From Syntrophomonadaceae bacterium (GTDB lineage Bacteria; Bacillota; Dethiobacteria; DTU022), in the NCBI GenBank assembly GCA_007136055.1, contig SLHT01000139.1, forward strand, positions 1 through 17,154: DNA of 17,154 nt, in the 5' to 3' direction. Within the stretch, counting starts at the first letter, position 1, and every line of letters starts with the position of its first letter. The translations under genes and the position numbers were made by a program. This document shows, in pieces, positions 1 through 5,865 of the stretch. The notes under the pieces are model-generated. The model had not been told where the DNA came from. It did not search any database and saw nothing but the letters and a program-made list of their open reading frames with translations.

Positions 1-7
1 CGGCAAA

Positions 8-112
8 CCGCACCCCCGGTACTGCCACCATACTTATCCACAGGATGAAAGGCATTTTTATCATACCAGTTAAAAAGGTGTCAGACACCTTTTTAACTTA
101 TTGGGGGTGCGG
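8..112. repeat. Nested inverted repeat (REP/MITE-like)
   Basis: The core at 68-98 is a perfect palindrome: a 15-base arm at 68-82 (AGTTAAAAAGGTGTC), one spacer base, and its exact complement at 84-98. Around it lies a second, 10-bp inverted repeat: CCGCACCCCC at 8-17 and GGGGGTGCGG at 103-112. Two nested perfect repeats in about 105 bases outside any gene resemble a short mobile or REP-type element. From memory, GGTGTCAGACACC-cored palindromes recur in clostridial genomes, but copy number cannot be tested here. The core has no usable U-tract beyond its own stem, so I do not call it a terminator. It ends just before the promoter of the next gene. Confidence 0.6.
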
Positions 113-116
113 GGAG

Positions 117-145
117 TAGACAGGCCCGGCCTTAAAAGATACAAT
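117..145 (+). promoter_or_regulatory. Sigma-A-type promoter for hemolysin III-like gene
   Basis: TAGACA at 117-122 (5 of 6 to TTGACA) and TACAAT at 140-145 (5 of 6 to TATAAT) are separated by 17 bases. Transcription would start near 152. That excludes the TTG at 101 as a start codon and fits the ATG at 182. Confidence 0.6.
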
Positions 146-167
146 GGTGCTGTTGGTTCAGTGAAAA

Positions 168-173
168 TGGAGG
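168..173 (+). promoter_or_regulatory. Ribosome binding site that sets the hemolysin III-like start
   Basis: TGGAGG lies 8 bases before the ATG at 182. The in-frame ATG at 167 overlaps this site and has no site of its own, so 182 is the better start. Confidence 0.65.
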
Positions 174-181
174 CAACATGG

Positions 182-832
182 ATGGAAGAGACAAGAAGAA
201 TTACGCATATTAATGAAATCGCCAACTCTGTAACTCACGGGTTTGGAGCCCTTTTAGCTATAGCGGCTTTAGTGCTACTGGTTGTTTTCGCCAATATTTA
301 CGGCAACGTCTGGCATGTGGTCAGTTTCAGTGTTTACGGTTCGACCCTTGTTTTGCTTTACCTGTCATCGACCCTTTACCACAGTATCCAGGTCCCGCGG
401 GTCAAAAATATTCTGCGCATTATTGACCATTCGGCGATCTACGTCCTGATAGCGGGTACTTATACCCCCTTTACCCTGGTTACCCTGCGTGAAGGGCAGG
501 GATGGGTTTTGTTCGGGGTGGTTTGGGGCCTGGCCCTGGCGGGTATTATCTATAAAACCTTCTTTATAAGCCGTTTTGAAGTTATCTCGACCCTGTTCTA
601 CCCGGTTATGGGCGGCCTGATTATATTTTATATCCACGACCTGCTGGTAAACCTGCCATTAAACGGGTTTATCCACCTTGCCGCCGGCGGTGTCTCCTAT
701 ATATTTGGCATGATCTTTTATGCTGCACGGGATAAACTGCTGATGCATGCTGTCTGGCACCTGTTTGTCCTCGGTGGTAGTATATGCCACTTCTTTGCGA
801 TTTTCTTTTATGTCCTGCCCCTGAAAGGGTAG
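182..832 (+). CDS. Hemolysin III / TrhA-family (PAQR-like) membrane protein
   Basis: This encodes a 216-residue polytopic membrane protein of the hemolysin III (YqfA/TrhA, PAQR-related) family. Family landmarks are visible: the N-terminal NEIANSVTHG segment, STLYHS, the DHSAIYVLIAGTYTP stretch, and the C-terminal HAVWHLFVLGGSICHF, whose histidines match the putative metal-binding HxxxH region. About seven hydrophobic helices fill nearly the whole length. The open frame extends upstream to a TTG at 101, but promoter and ribosome binding site point to the ATG at 182, giving the usual family length. Despite the name, hemolytic activity is not established for most members; a role in membrane-lipid homeostasis is reported for some. 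The gene stands alone and converges on the next two genes across a terminator. Confidence 0.9.
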   Translation: MEETRRITHINEIANSVTHGFGALLAIAALVLLVVFANIYGNVWHVVSFSVYGSTLVLLYLSSTLYHSIQVPRVKNILRIIDHSAIYVLIAGTYTPFTLVTLREGQGWVLFGVVWGLALAGIIYKTFFISRFEVISTLFYPVMGGLIIFYIHDLLVNLPLNGFIHLAAGGVSYIFGMIFYAARDKLLMHAVWHLFVLGGSICHFFAIFFYVLPLKG

Positions 833-1038
833 GCATCCCGGTTAGGGCAATAAGGTGATGGATAGGCTCCAGTTTGCCCGGTGGTGAAGAGGTACAGCAT
901 CGAAGAGCGGACTTTAGGCGATACCTACACTTTATAATTGTATCTTCAAACAACAATTCGCATAATATTGCCCTGTGGCACAGCAACGTAGGAAGTGCCG
1001 AATTTATTGTTGAGCAATAAGCAGTCTTCGTCCATCCT
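833..1038 (+). other. Gene-free stretch with several hairpins; possible structured RNA
   Basis: I find no credible coding gene between 833 and 1165. Complementary segments could fold the plus-strand transcript: AGGGCAATA 844-852 with TATTGCCCT 966-974 (9 bp, enclosing about 110 bases), AATTGT 936-941 with ACAATT 953-958, GGCAC 977-981 with GTGCC 995-999, and TTATTG 1004-1009 with CAATAA 1015-1020. A strong terminator follows at 1039-1079. It may be the 3' untranslated region of the hemolysin III-like gene or a separate small RNA. It matches no RNA family I can recognise, including tmRNA, RNase P, SRP RNA and common riboswitches. I see no convincing promoter inside it. Confidence 0.3.
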
Positions 1039-1079
1039 GTTAAATAAACCCCTCCTTAAACGGGAGGGGTTTATTTAAC
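1039..1079. terminator. Bidirectional intrinsic terminator
   Basis: A perfect 17-bp stem pairs 1039-1055 with 1063-1079 around a 7-base loop (TTAAACG). The stem has a GC-rich top (CCCCTCC/GGAGGGG) and AT-rich flanks that serve as a U-rich tail in either direction. It sits between the convergent hemolysin III-like gene and the minus-strand membrane protein pair, so it probably ends both transcripts. Confidence 0.85.
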
Positions 1080-1165
1080 GTCCTCATATTCAGAGCAAAA
1101 AGCTGTTTGTTTCTATATGGGCCGGTTAAGGCGCCTGTCCAGCTGATATTTTATTTCCGGTTCCG

Positions 1166-1528
1166 CTATTCATCTTCTTCCAATTTCGGTATTTTACGCC
1201 AGTGATACAGGTAAACCGGCAGGGCCACGATAATAAACACTAATCCTCGCACAGTATCGCGAAGCAGGCTGCGGTGATAATTATTACGGTTTATATCTGC
1301 ATAACGGGCTTTTTCCTCTTCAATTAGCTCAGGTCCGAATTCTCTCTCCCATTCTCCCAGTTCCATATAGGGTGCTGGCTGGTCAAAGGGGCTGTAATTA
1401 TCATAAGCAGGGGTAATGTAAGCAATACCAGCCTGGACCAGAGTAACAGCCCCGATAATGATCAGGATTAAGGCTATAAAGCTAACCAGGTAAAAATAAA
1501 CATGTTCAAGGTCCCATTTAGCCTGCAT
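1166..1528 (-). CDS. Small two-helix membrane protein, DUF5671-like, copy A
   Basis: This encodes a 120-residue protein I cannot assign a function. It has an N-terminal helix (about residues 10-33, after the motif VYFYLVS), a polar, acidic middle of roughly 55 residues, and a second helix near residues 90-108 ending in PVYLYHW. The tail is charged. The helix motifs resemble DUF5671 membrane proteins, but this is a pattern impression from memory. The start is ATG 1528 because AAGGAGG at 1537-1543 lies about 8 bases upstream; the GTG at 1534 is too close to that site. It overlaps the end of the upstream gene by 11 bases, so the two are probably translationally coupled. The two proteins share the same plan and are paralogs. 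Confidence 0.7.
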   Translation of the reverse strand: MQAKWDLEHVYFYLVSFIALILIIIGAVTLVQAGIAYITPAYDNYSPFDQPAPYMELGEWEREFGPELIEEEKARYADINRNNYHRSLLRDTVRGLVFIIVALPVYLYHWRKIPKLEEDE

Positions 1529-1904
1529 TGTCACTACCTCCTTTACCAGCTCCCGGTTTTACCTGCTTCCAGTGATAGAAATAAAAAGGTGCAGCTATAA
1601 TCATCAGGGCAACAGAGTTTAACAGACTGCGTCTTGCCCAGCCTTGGAAATGACGGAATTCTCTTTCCTGCTCAGCCCGTATCTTTTCAAGTTCTTCCAG
1701 GGGAGGAGGATCAAATGCAGTTTCGGCACCGTGTTCCCGGTATTCGCGAAAATATGACTCTGTTAAAGAAATATTTGGTCTATCCGGCAGGATCAACTGT
1801 GCAGCGTTGTTGATAGCCGAAATTGCGCCCCCCACGAAAAGAAAGAGGGTAACTAAACAGACCAGGTAAAAATAAAGGTTTTTAATGCCCCAGCTTCTGG
1901 CCAT
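1518..1904 (-). CDS. Small two-helix membrane protein, DUF5671-like, copy B
   Basis: This encodes a 128-residue protein of unknown function and is the first gene of a two-gene minus-strand operon. It has the motif LYFYLVC followed by a hydrophobic helix (about residues 12-35), a charged middle rich in Glu and Arg that may be partly helical (about 50-90), a second helix (about 93-110) ending in PFYFYHW, and a Gly/Lys-rich tail. The YFYLV start, the polar middle and the final A-P-x-Y-x-YHW match the downstream gene, so they are a tandem duplication that has diverged strongly. The ATG at 1904 follows an AGGCGGTGA site, one base off the ideal. The gene diverges from the flavodoxin-ferredoxin gene, leaving a shared intergenic region of about 70 bases. 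Confidence 0.7.
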   Translation of the reverse strand: MARSWGIKNLYFYLVCLVTLFLFVGGAISAINNAAQLILPDRPNISLTESYFREYREHGAETAFDPPPLEELEKIRAEQEREFRHFQGWARRSLLNSVALMIIAAPFYFYHWKQVKPGAGKGGSDNAG

Positions 1905-1928
1905 GATTCTTTCACCGCCTTATTAATT

Positions 1929-1957
1929 TTGTTAAACCATTCAAGTTAGGATATAAT
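1929..1957 (+). promoter_or_regulatory. Sigma-A-type promoter of the flavodoxin-ferredoxin gene
   Basis: TTGTTA at 1929-1934 and a perfect TATAAT at 1952-1957 are 17 bases apart. Transcription would begin near 1964, leaving a leader of about 12 bases that holds only the ribosome binding site (AGGTGG, 1965-1970). Confidence 0.75.
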
Positions 1958-1975
1958 AATTATTAGGTGGTAATC

Positions 1976-2992
1976 ATGTTAAAAGTATTGATGGTTTATT
2001 TTTCAGGAACCGGTGTTACCCGCTACTTTGCCAATTTGATCCAGGAGGAAATGGAAAAACGGGGTTACGAATGTGACAACCTGGATCTTGAAGAGCTTAT
2101 TGATCTTCCTACGCTCTGGCAGAAAAAACCTGTTGCCCTTAATTATACTATAAGAGCGGAGGAAAAGCGTCCCCTCGGTAAATATCCCTGGCCGTATCAA
2201 AGGCTGAAAACCGCTTTGCAAAACGTTGAAGAGAATCCCCTTTTCGCTAGCCTAAAACAGGATTGGAATGATTATGATCTAATCGGTTTTGGATCCCCCG
2301 TATACAGCTTTCGCCCCGCGCCTGTGTTGATCCGTTTTTTACTGGATCTGCCTGTATTTAATAAGAAAATACGAGTTTTTTCATTTGCCACCCATGACGG
2401 TGCCCAGGGGGACTTTGAAGTTTTTATGCGGAAACTCTTAAGGTTAAAAGACTTTAAATATGTCGGCCACCTCGATCAGTCATTTGTTTATTCTGCCACT
2501 GCCATTATGCGCAGCAGTTTCAATCACCGCAAAACAGGCCGCCTGCTGGTCAAAAAAACTTTTCAGGCCAGGAAAAATATATTTGTATTTCTTGAGTATA
2601 TCCATTCGTTATTTTACGGAATACATTACCAGTACAAGGGGGCCAATCTGCTTGATAAGATGGTCGGCATTCCCTACCGGCTGTTCTATTCTTACGGGAT
2701 AGATTTTATACTTAATCGTCTTCTTTTTGGGTTTGGCATCAACAAAGATGAATGCATCGGGTGTATGACCTGCATTCAGCAGTGCCCCCAGGGACTAATT
2801 GAGCTTGATGACGAAGGGTATCCTGTCCGCCATTATCACTGTATGTACTGTCTTCGCTGTCTGAACTGGTGCCCAACTAATGCCCTTTATTTTTCCGGCT
2901 TGACCAAAGGTAAAGCCCGTTTTCCCGGCCCTGAAGTTTTGCTTGATGCCGCTATGCAGGACAGCATCGATGATCGCCTTAAGAAAGACTAA
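1976..2992 (+). CDS. EFR1-like fusion of flavodoxin and 2x[4Fe-4S] ferredoxin
   Basis: This encodes a 338-residue cytoplasmic electron-transfer protein. The N-terminus is flavodoxin-like: a beta strand, then the FMN phosphate loop SGTGVTR at residues 10-16, and the segment FGSPVYSFRPAP near residue 105. The C-terminus carries two CxxCxxCxxxC motifs, Cys260/263/266/270 and Cys289/292/295/299, with the last cysteine of each followed by proline, as in bacterial 2[4Fe-4S] ferredoxins. The arrangement matches the EFR1 family; physiological partners are generally unknown. Start is ATG 1976, 5 bases after AGGTGG; the GTG at 1967 lies within that site. It has its own promoter. Its TAA stop overlaps the TAG stop of convergent thiI, with no terminator between. 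A link to sulfur or CO metabolism is only suggested by the setting. Confidence 0.85.
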   Translation: MLKVLMVYFSGTGVTRYFANLIQEEMEKRGYECDNLDLEELIDLPTLWQKKPVALNYTIRAEEKRPLGKYPWPYQRLKTALQNVEENPLFASLKQDWNDYDLIGFGSPVYSFRPAPVLIRFLLDLPVFNKKIRVFSFATHDGAQGDFEVFMRKLLRLKDFKYVGHLDQSFVYSATAIMRSSFNHRKTGRLLVKKTFQARKNIFVFLEYIHSLFYGIHYQYKGANLLDKMVGIPYRLFYSYGIDFILNRLLFGFGINKDECIGCMTCIQQCPQGLIELDDEGYPVRHYHCMYCLRCLNWCPTNALYFSGLTKGKARFPGPEVLLDAAMQDSIDDRLKKD

Positions 2993-4155
2993 ATCCCTTT
3001 GACGATAGTAGTTTCCAGTGAGTTCATTGCCTCGCTGAGCAGGCTTTCAATGTTCAACAGGGCTTCATATTTCTCAATAACCTTTATTTTAGGTTTGGTC
3101 ACCGGGCTTTTGGGGAGAAACAAAGTGCAGCAGTCTTCATAAGGTAAAATTGAGATTTCATAAGTATCAATATTTGCGGCAATATCAATAATTTCTTTTT
3201 TATCGAGGCCGATAAGCGGCCTTAAAATTAGCATTTTAGTTGCCCTGTCAATTACATCTATGCTCTCCAGGGTCTGGCTGGCCACCTGGCCCAGGCTTTC
3301 GCCGCTAACAATGGTCTGCAGATTACGTTTATAGCTAACCTGTTCAGCAAGGCGGTACATCATGCGCCGCAGAAGGATTACACCCAGGTCTTCCGGGCAG
3401 CTTGCATTCAATTCTTTTTGGATTGCAGTTACGCTGATCATGTGCAGCGGCATTTTGTTAATGTAAAGAGTCAGCTTGCGGCACAGATCAACCGCTTTTT
3501 CCTGGGAACGGCGGCTGGTAAAAGGAAAACTGTGAAAGTGCAGCGCTTCTACAGTTAAGCCCCTTTTCATTGCCAGCCACCCTGCTGCCGGGCTGTCGAT
3601 TCCTCCTGACAGCAGGAGCAGAGAACGGCCGGTTATACCGACCGGCAAGCCTCCTGGGCCGGCAACACGGTCAAGGTAAAGATAAGCTTTGCCGTAACCG
3701 ATTTCTACTGATAGTTTAAAAGAAGGCTGTTTTAAGTCTACAACCAAGTTTGGGTTTAGCTGCTGCAGATATGCTCCCAGGAGCTGATTTATTTGTGGTG
3801 AAGAGTAAGGGAAACCTTTGTTGGCCCGGCGGGTCTCTATTTTAAAAGTGACCTGCTCGGGCAAAAATCCCCCCACCATTTCTGCTGCCAGCGCCTTAAT
3901 CTCTTCTAGATCCAGTTCTGCTTCACGGACCAGGCTTACTGAGACAACCCCGAAGACCCTGCTCAACCGGCTGGTCATTATATCGCTTTGTTCTTCAGGT
4001 CCTTTAACCATAAAACGGCCGTGCATCCTGGTAACCTCTCCGCCATAACCACTAACTGCCGCTTTTAAATTGCGGAGCAACTGTTGTTCAAATTGACCGC
4101 GGTTTTTTCCTTTCAAAGCAATTTCCCCGTAACGCACAAGGATTTTTGCCGCCAT
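2989..4155 (-). CDS. thiI: tRNA 4-thiouridine synthase ThiI (no rhodanese domain)
   Basis: ThiI adenylates U8 of tRNA and inserts sulfur to make 4-thiouridine; in some bacteria it also serves thiamine thiazole synthesis. The 388-residue protein begins with the characteristic ILVRYGEIALKGKNRG. A THUMP-type RNA-binding region follows (about 55-165), then the ATP pyrophosphatase loop SGGIDSP at 183-189. It ends without the C-terminal rhodanese domain of E. coli ThiI, the usual state in Firmicutes, where a dedicated cysteine desulfurase gives the sulfur. That desulfurase is encoded directly upstream, its stop 2 bases before this ATG, so they form one operon. The start is ATG 4155 with GGAG 6 bases upstream; the TTG at 4167 would sit inside the upstream gene and has no site. 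Confidence 0.93.
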   Translation of the reverse strand: MAAKILVRYGEIALKGKNRGQFEQQLLRNLKAAVSGYGGEVTRMHGRFMVKGPEEQSDIMTSRLSRVFGVVSVSLVREAELDLEEIKALAAEMVGGFLPEQVTFKIETRRANKGFPYSSPQINQLLGAYLQQLNPNLVVDLKQPSFKLSVEIGYGKAYLYLDRVAGPGGLPVGITGRSLLLLSGGIDSPAAGWLAMKRGLTVEALHFHSFPFTSRRSQEKAVDLCRKLTLYINKMPLHMISVTAIQKELNASCPEDLGVILLRRMMYRLAEQVSYKRNLQTIVSGESLGQVASQTLESIDVIDRATKMLILRPLIGLDKKEIIDIAANIDTYEISILPYEDCCTLFLPKSPVTKPKIKVIEKYEALLNIESLLSEAMNSLETTIVKGI

Positions 4156-4157
4156 TT

Positions 4158-5339
4158 TTATCTCCAATCCGGTAATTGCTTATTTTTAAGCATTGATGAT
4201 AATTCCCTGACTACTTCAGCAGTTTTATGGGCTGCATAAACTACCTCGTCTTCTGTATTTAATGTAGAAAAGCTAAAGCGCAGAGCGCTTTCTAGTCTTG
4301 CACCGCTCAGGCCAATCGCTTTTAAAACATGGCTGGGATCGGGGCGGCGAGAATGACAGGCCGAGCCTGCAGAAACATAGATGCCCTGTTCTTCTAAAGA
4401 ATGGAGCAGTAGTTCAGCCTTGAGTCCTGGAAAAGACAAATTTAAGATATGCGGGGCGCCATCTTCGGGGGTCGGCCCGTTTACTGTAAATAAAACACCG
4501 CTTTTTTGTATTTCATTGTAAAAGGATAATTTCAAGTTTGTTAAGGACTCTGTTTTTTGCCGCAGGTTTCCATTGGCTAGGCGGACAGCGAGGCCAAAGC
4601 CGGCAATAGCTGCAGTGTTTTCAGTGCCCGGGCGGATCTCTTTTTCCTGGCCGCCACCATGGATCAGCGGTTGCAGCAAGGTACCTTCTTTAATCCACAG
4701 GCTGCCTGCTCCTCGAGGCCCGTGAATTTTATGCGCGCTGCATGAAATCATGTCGGACGACCATTCTTTTAATTTCAGAGGCAGCCTGGCGAAAGATTGG
4801 ACAGCGTCGATATGAAATAAAACGTCAGGGTTAGCTTTTTTGATCAATTGCCCAATTTCCCCGAGCGGCTGGATAGAGCCTATTTCGCTGTTAACATGCA
4901 TAATACTAACCAGGGTGGTTTCTTTGCCGACCAGGTTTTTCAAGTCACCCGGGTTGACTAACCCATGCTCATCAACAGGCAGGTAAGTGACAGAAAACCC
5001 TTCCTGCTCCAAAAAACGAAAACAATTTAAAACCGAGGGGTGTTCGATGGAAGTTGTAACCAGGTGGCCGCCGCGGCGCCGATTACGGTATGCTGCGCCT
5101 TTTATGGCCAGGTTATTTGCCTCAGTGCCGCCGGAGGTAAAAACAATTTCACTTTCGCGGTTGCTAAAAAAAGCGGCAACCTGACGGCGTGCTTCCCCGA
5201 TTAGCTTCTCTGCCTCCAGGCCTTTTTTATGCATCGAAGAGGGGTTGCCGTAAGTTTCCGCCTGCACCCTGTTGATCAGTTCGATAATTTCACGGTAAGG
5301 CCTGGTCGTAGCACTGTTGTCCAGGTATATTTCGGTCAA
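4158..5339 (-). CDS. Cysteine desulfurase (NifS/IscS fold), ThiI partner
   Basis: This is a class V PLP-dependent enzyme that takes sulfur from L-cysteine as an enzyme persulfide and leaves alanine. Visible marks are IYLDNSATTRP at the N-terminus, SGGTEANN, the SIEHPS histidine, the PLP lysine K204 in SAHKIHGP, GGGQEKEIRPGTEN, and the catalytic Cys328 in SAGSACHSRR. Adjacency to a rhodanese-less thiI suggests a NifZ-like role, feeding 4-thiouridine synthesis as in Bacillus subtilis; a wider role in Fe-S assembly with the upstream Nfu-like gene is possible. I choose TTG 5339 as start (393 residues): GGAGG (complement of 5348-5352) lies 8 bases upstream, and members usually begin just before YLDNSATT. 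The ATG at 5354 contains that site and lacks one of its own. Confidence 0.9.
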   Translation of the reverse strand: MTEIYLDNSATTRPYREIIELINRVQAETYGNPSSMHKKGLEAEKLIGEARRQVAAFFSNRESEIVFTSGGTEANNLAIKGAAYRNRRRGGHLVTTSIEHPSVLNCFRFLEQEGFSVTYLPVDEHGLVNPGDLKNLVGKETTLVSIMHVNSEIGSIQPLGEIGQLIKKANPDVLFHIDAVQSFARLPLKLKEWSSDMISCSAHKIHGPRGAGSLWIKEGTLLQPLIHGGGQEKEIRPGTENTAAIAGFGLAVRLANGNLRQKTESLTNLKLSFYNEIQKSGVLFTVNGPTPEDGAPHILNLSFPGLKAELLLHSLEEQGIYVSAGSACHSRRPDPSHVLKAIGLSGARLESALRFSFSTLNTEDEVVYAAHKTAEVVRELSSMLKNKQLPDWR

Positions 5340-5347
5340 GATGAAGT

Positions 5348-5352
5348 CCTCC
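5348..5352 (-). promoter_or_regulatory. Ribosome binding site that sets the desulfurase TTG start
   Basis: GGAGG on the minus strand is 8 bases before TTG 5339. It immediately follows the first base pair of the ATG at 5354, so that ATG would have to be read without a site. Confidence 0.6.
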
Positions 5353-5363
5353 ATAAATCAAAT

Positions 5364-5391
5364 AAAAAACCCGGGTTGCCCCGGGTTTTTT
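5364..5391 (-). terminator. Intrinsic terminator after the Nfu-like gene
   Basis: A perfect 12-bp stem pairs AAAAAACCCGGG 5364-5375 with its complement 5380-5391 around a 4-base loop. On the minus strand it reads CCCGGG followed by six T's, a classic terminator. It lies 14 bases beyond the nfu-like stop and only 24 bases before the desulfurase start. Either the desulfurase-thiI pair depends on readthrough, or it has a promoter I cannot place with confidence. Confidence 0.85.
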
Positions 5392-5405
5392 AAAAAAACG
5401 GCAAT

Positions 5406-5627
5406 TTAAACGGAAACAACTTCTTTTACCGATGATACTTCCTGCTTCAATACCCGCTCAATGCCCTGTTTAAGGGTTATTTGAGACATGGGGCAGCTAC
5501 CGCAGGCGCCGGTAAGCCGTACTTTTACGACTCCGTCGTCTCCTACTTCAACAAGCTCAACATTGCCTCCGTCCCTCTGCAGGGCCGGGCGGATTTTATC
5601 CAGGGCTTTTTCTACTTGTTCTTTCAT
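5406..5627 (-). CDS. NifU C-terminal-domain (Nfu) Fe-S scaffold/carrier
   Basis: This encodes a stand-alone 73-residue Nfu domain that carries a nascent [4Fe-4S] cluster on the thiols of a CxxC pair and passes it to apo-proteins. The pair is Cys42-Gly-Ser-Cys45 in TGACGSCPMSQITLK. The N-terminal helix EKALDKIRPALQRDGGNVELVEV is diagnostic of the family, and length is normal. Start is ATG 5627, about 10 bases after AGGAGG; the frame upstream to 5648 contains that site. It is followed by an intrinsic terminator and then the desulfurase, so it is probably a single-gene transcript from its own promoter, divergent from trxB. Confidence 0.92.
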   Translation of the reverse strand: MKEQVEKALDKIRPALQRDGGNVELVEVGDDGVVKVRLTGACGSCPMSQITLKQGIERVLKQEVSSVKEVVSV

Positions 5628-5684
5628 CAGTAACACGCCTCCTTCCATATGCTTAAGCTTTAACTGCTTATAACTTCAATAAAT

Positions 5685-5693
5685 ATTATACCA
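5685..5693 (-). promoter_or_regulatory. Extended -10 promoter for the Nfu-like gene
   Basis: On the minus strand TGGTATAAT appears, a perfect -10 with the upstream TG of an extended -10 element. No good -35 is visible at 16-18 bases, which is typical of extended -10 promoters. It lies about 57 bases before the ATG at 5627. Confidence 0.55.
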
Positions 5694-5743
5694 CATAGCA
5701 TAGAGGCCGTTCTAATTTTATCAGACAAGACATTACCAATTTA

Positions 5744-5772
5744 TTGACATGGCTGTATTAATCGCGGATAAT
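5744..5772 (+). promoter_or_regulatory. Sigma-A-type promoter for trxB-mgtC
   Basis: A perfect TTGACA at 5744-5749 and GATAAT at 5767-5772 (5 of 6) are 17 bases apart. Transcription would start near 5779, leaving a leader of about 87 bases. It diverges from the Nfu-like gene's promoter about 55 bases away. Confidence 0.75.
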
Positions 5773-5865
5773 ATTAAGCACTGACCTAATTTGTCCTTTA
5801 AAGCGGCTGAGTCCGCCCCTAAAAACAGGAAAGACTTGCATCGGAAATTGTAGGAGGTTTGGAAT

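Noticed and set aside
101..181. Extended N-terminus of the hemolysin III-like protein from TTG 101
   Set aside because: The promoter lies inside this stretch and the ribosome binding site points to ATG 182; the extra residues are not family-like.
669..986. 105-codon minus-strand open frame crossing the end of the hemolysin III-like gene
   Set aside because: It overlaps the coding end antisense, has an Arg/Cys-rich composition unlike a real protein, and no start signals.
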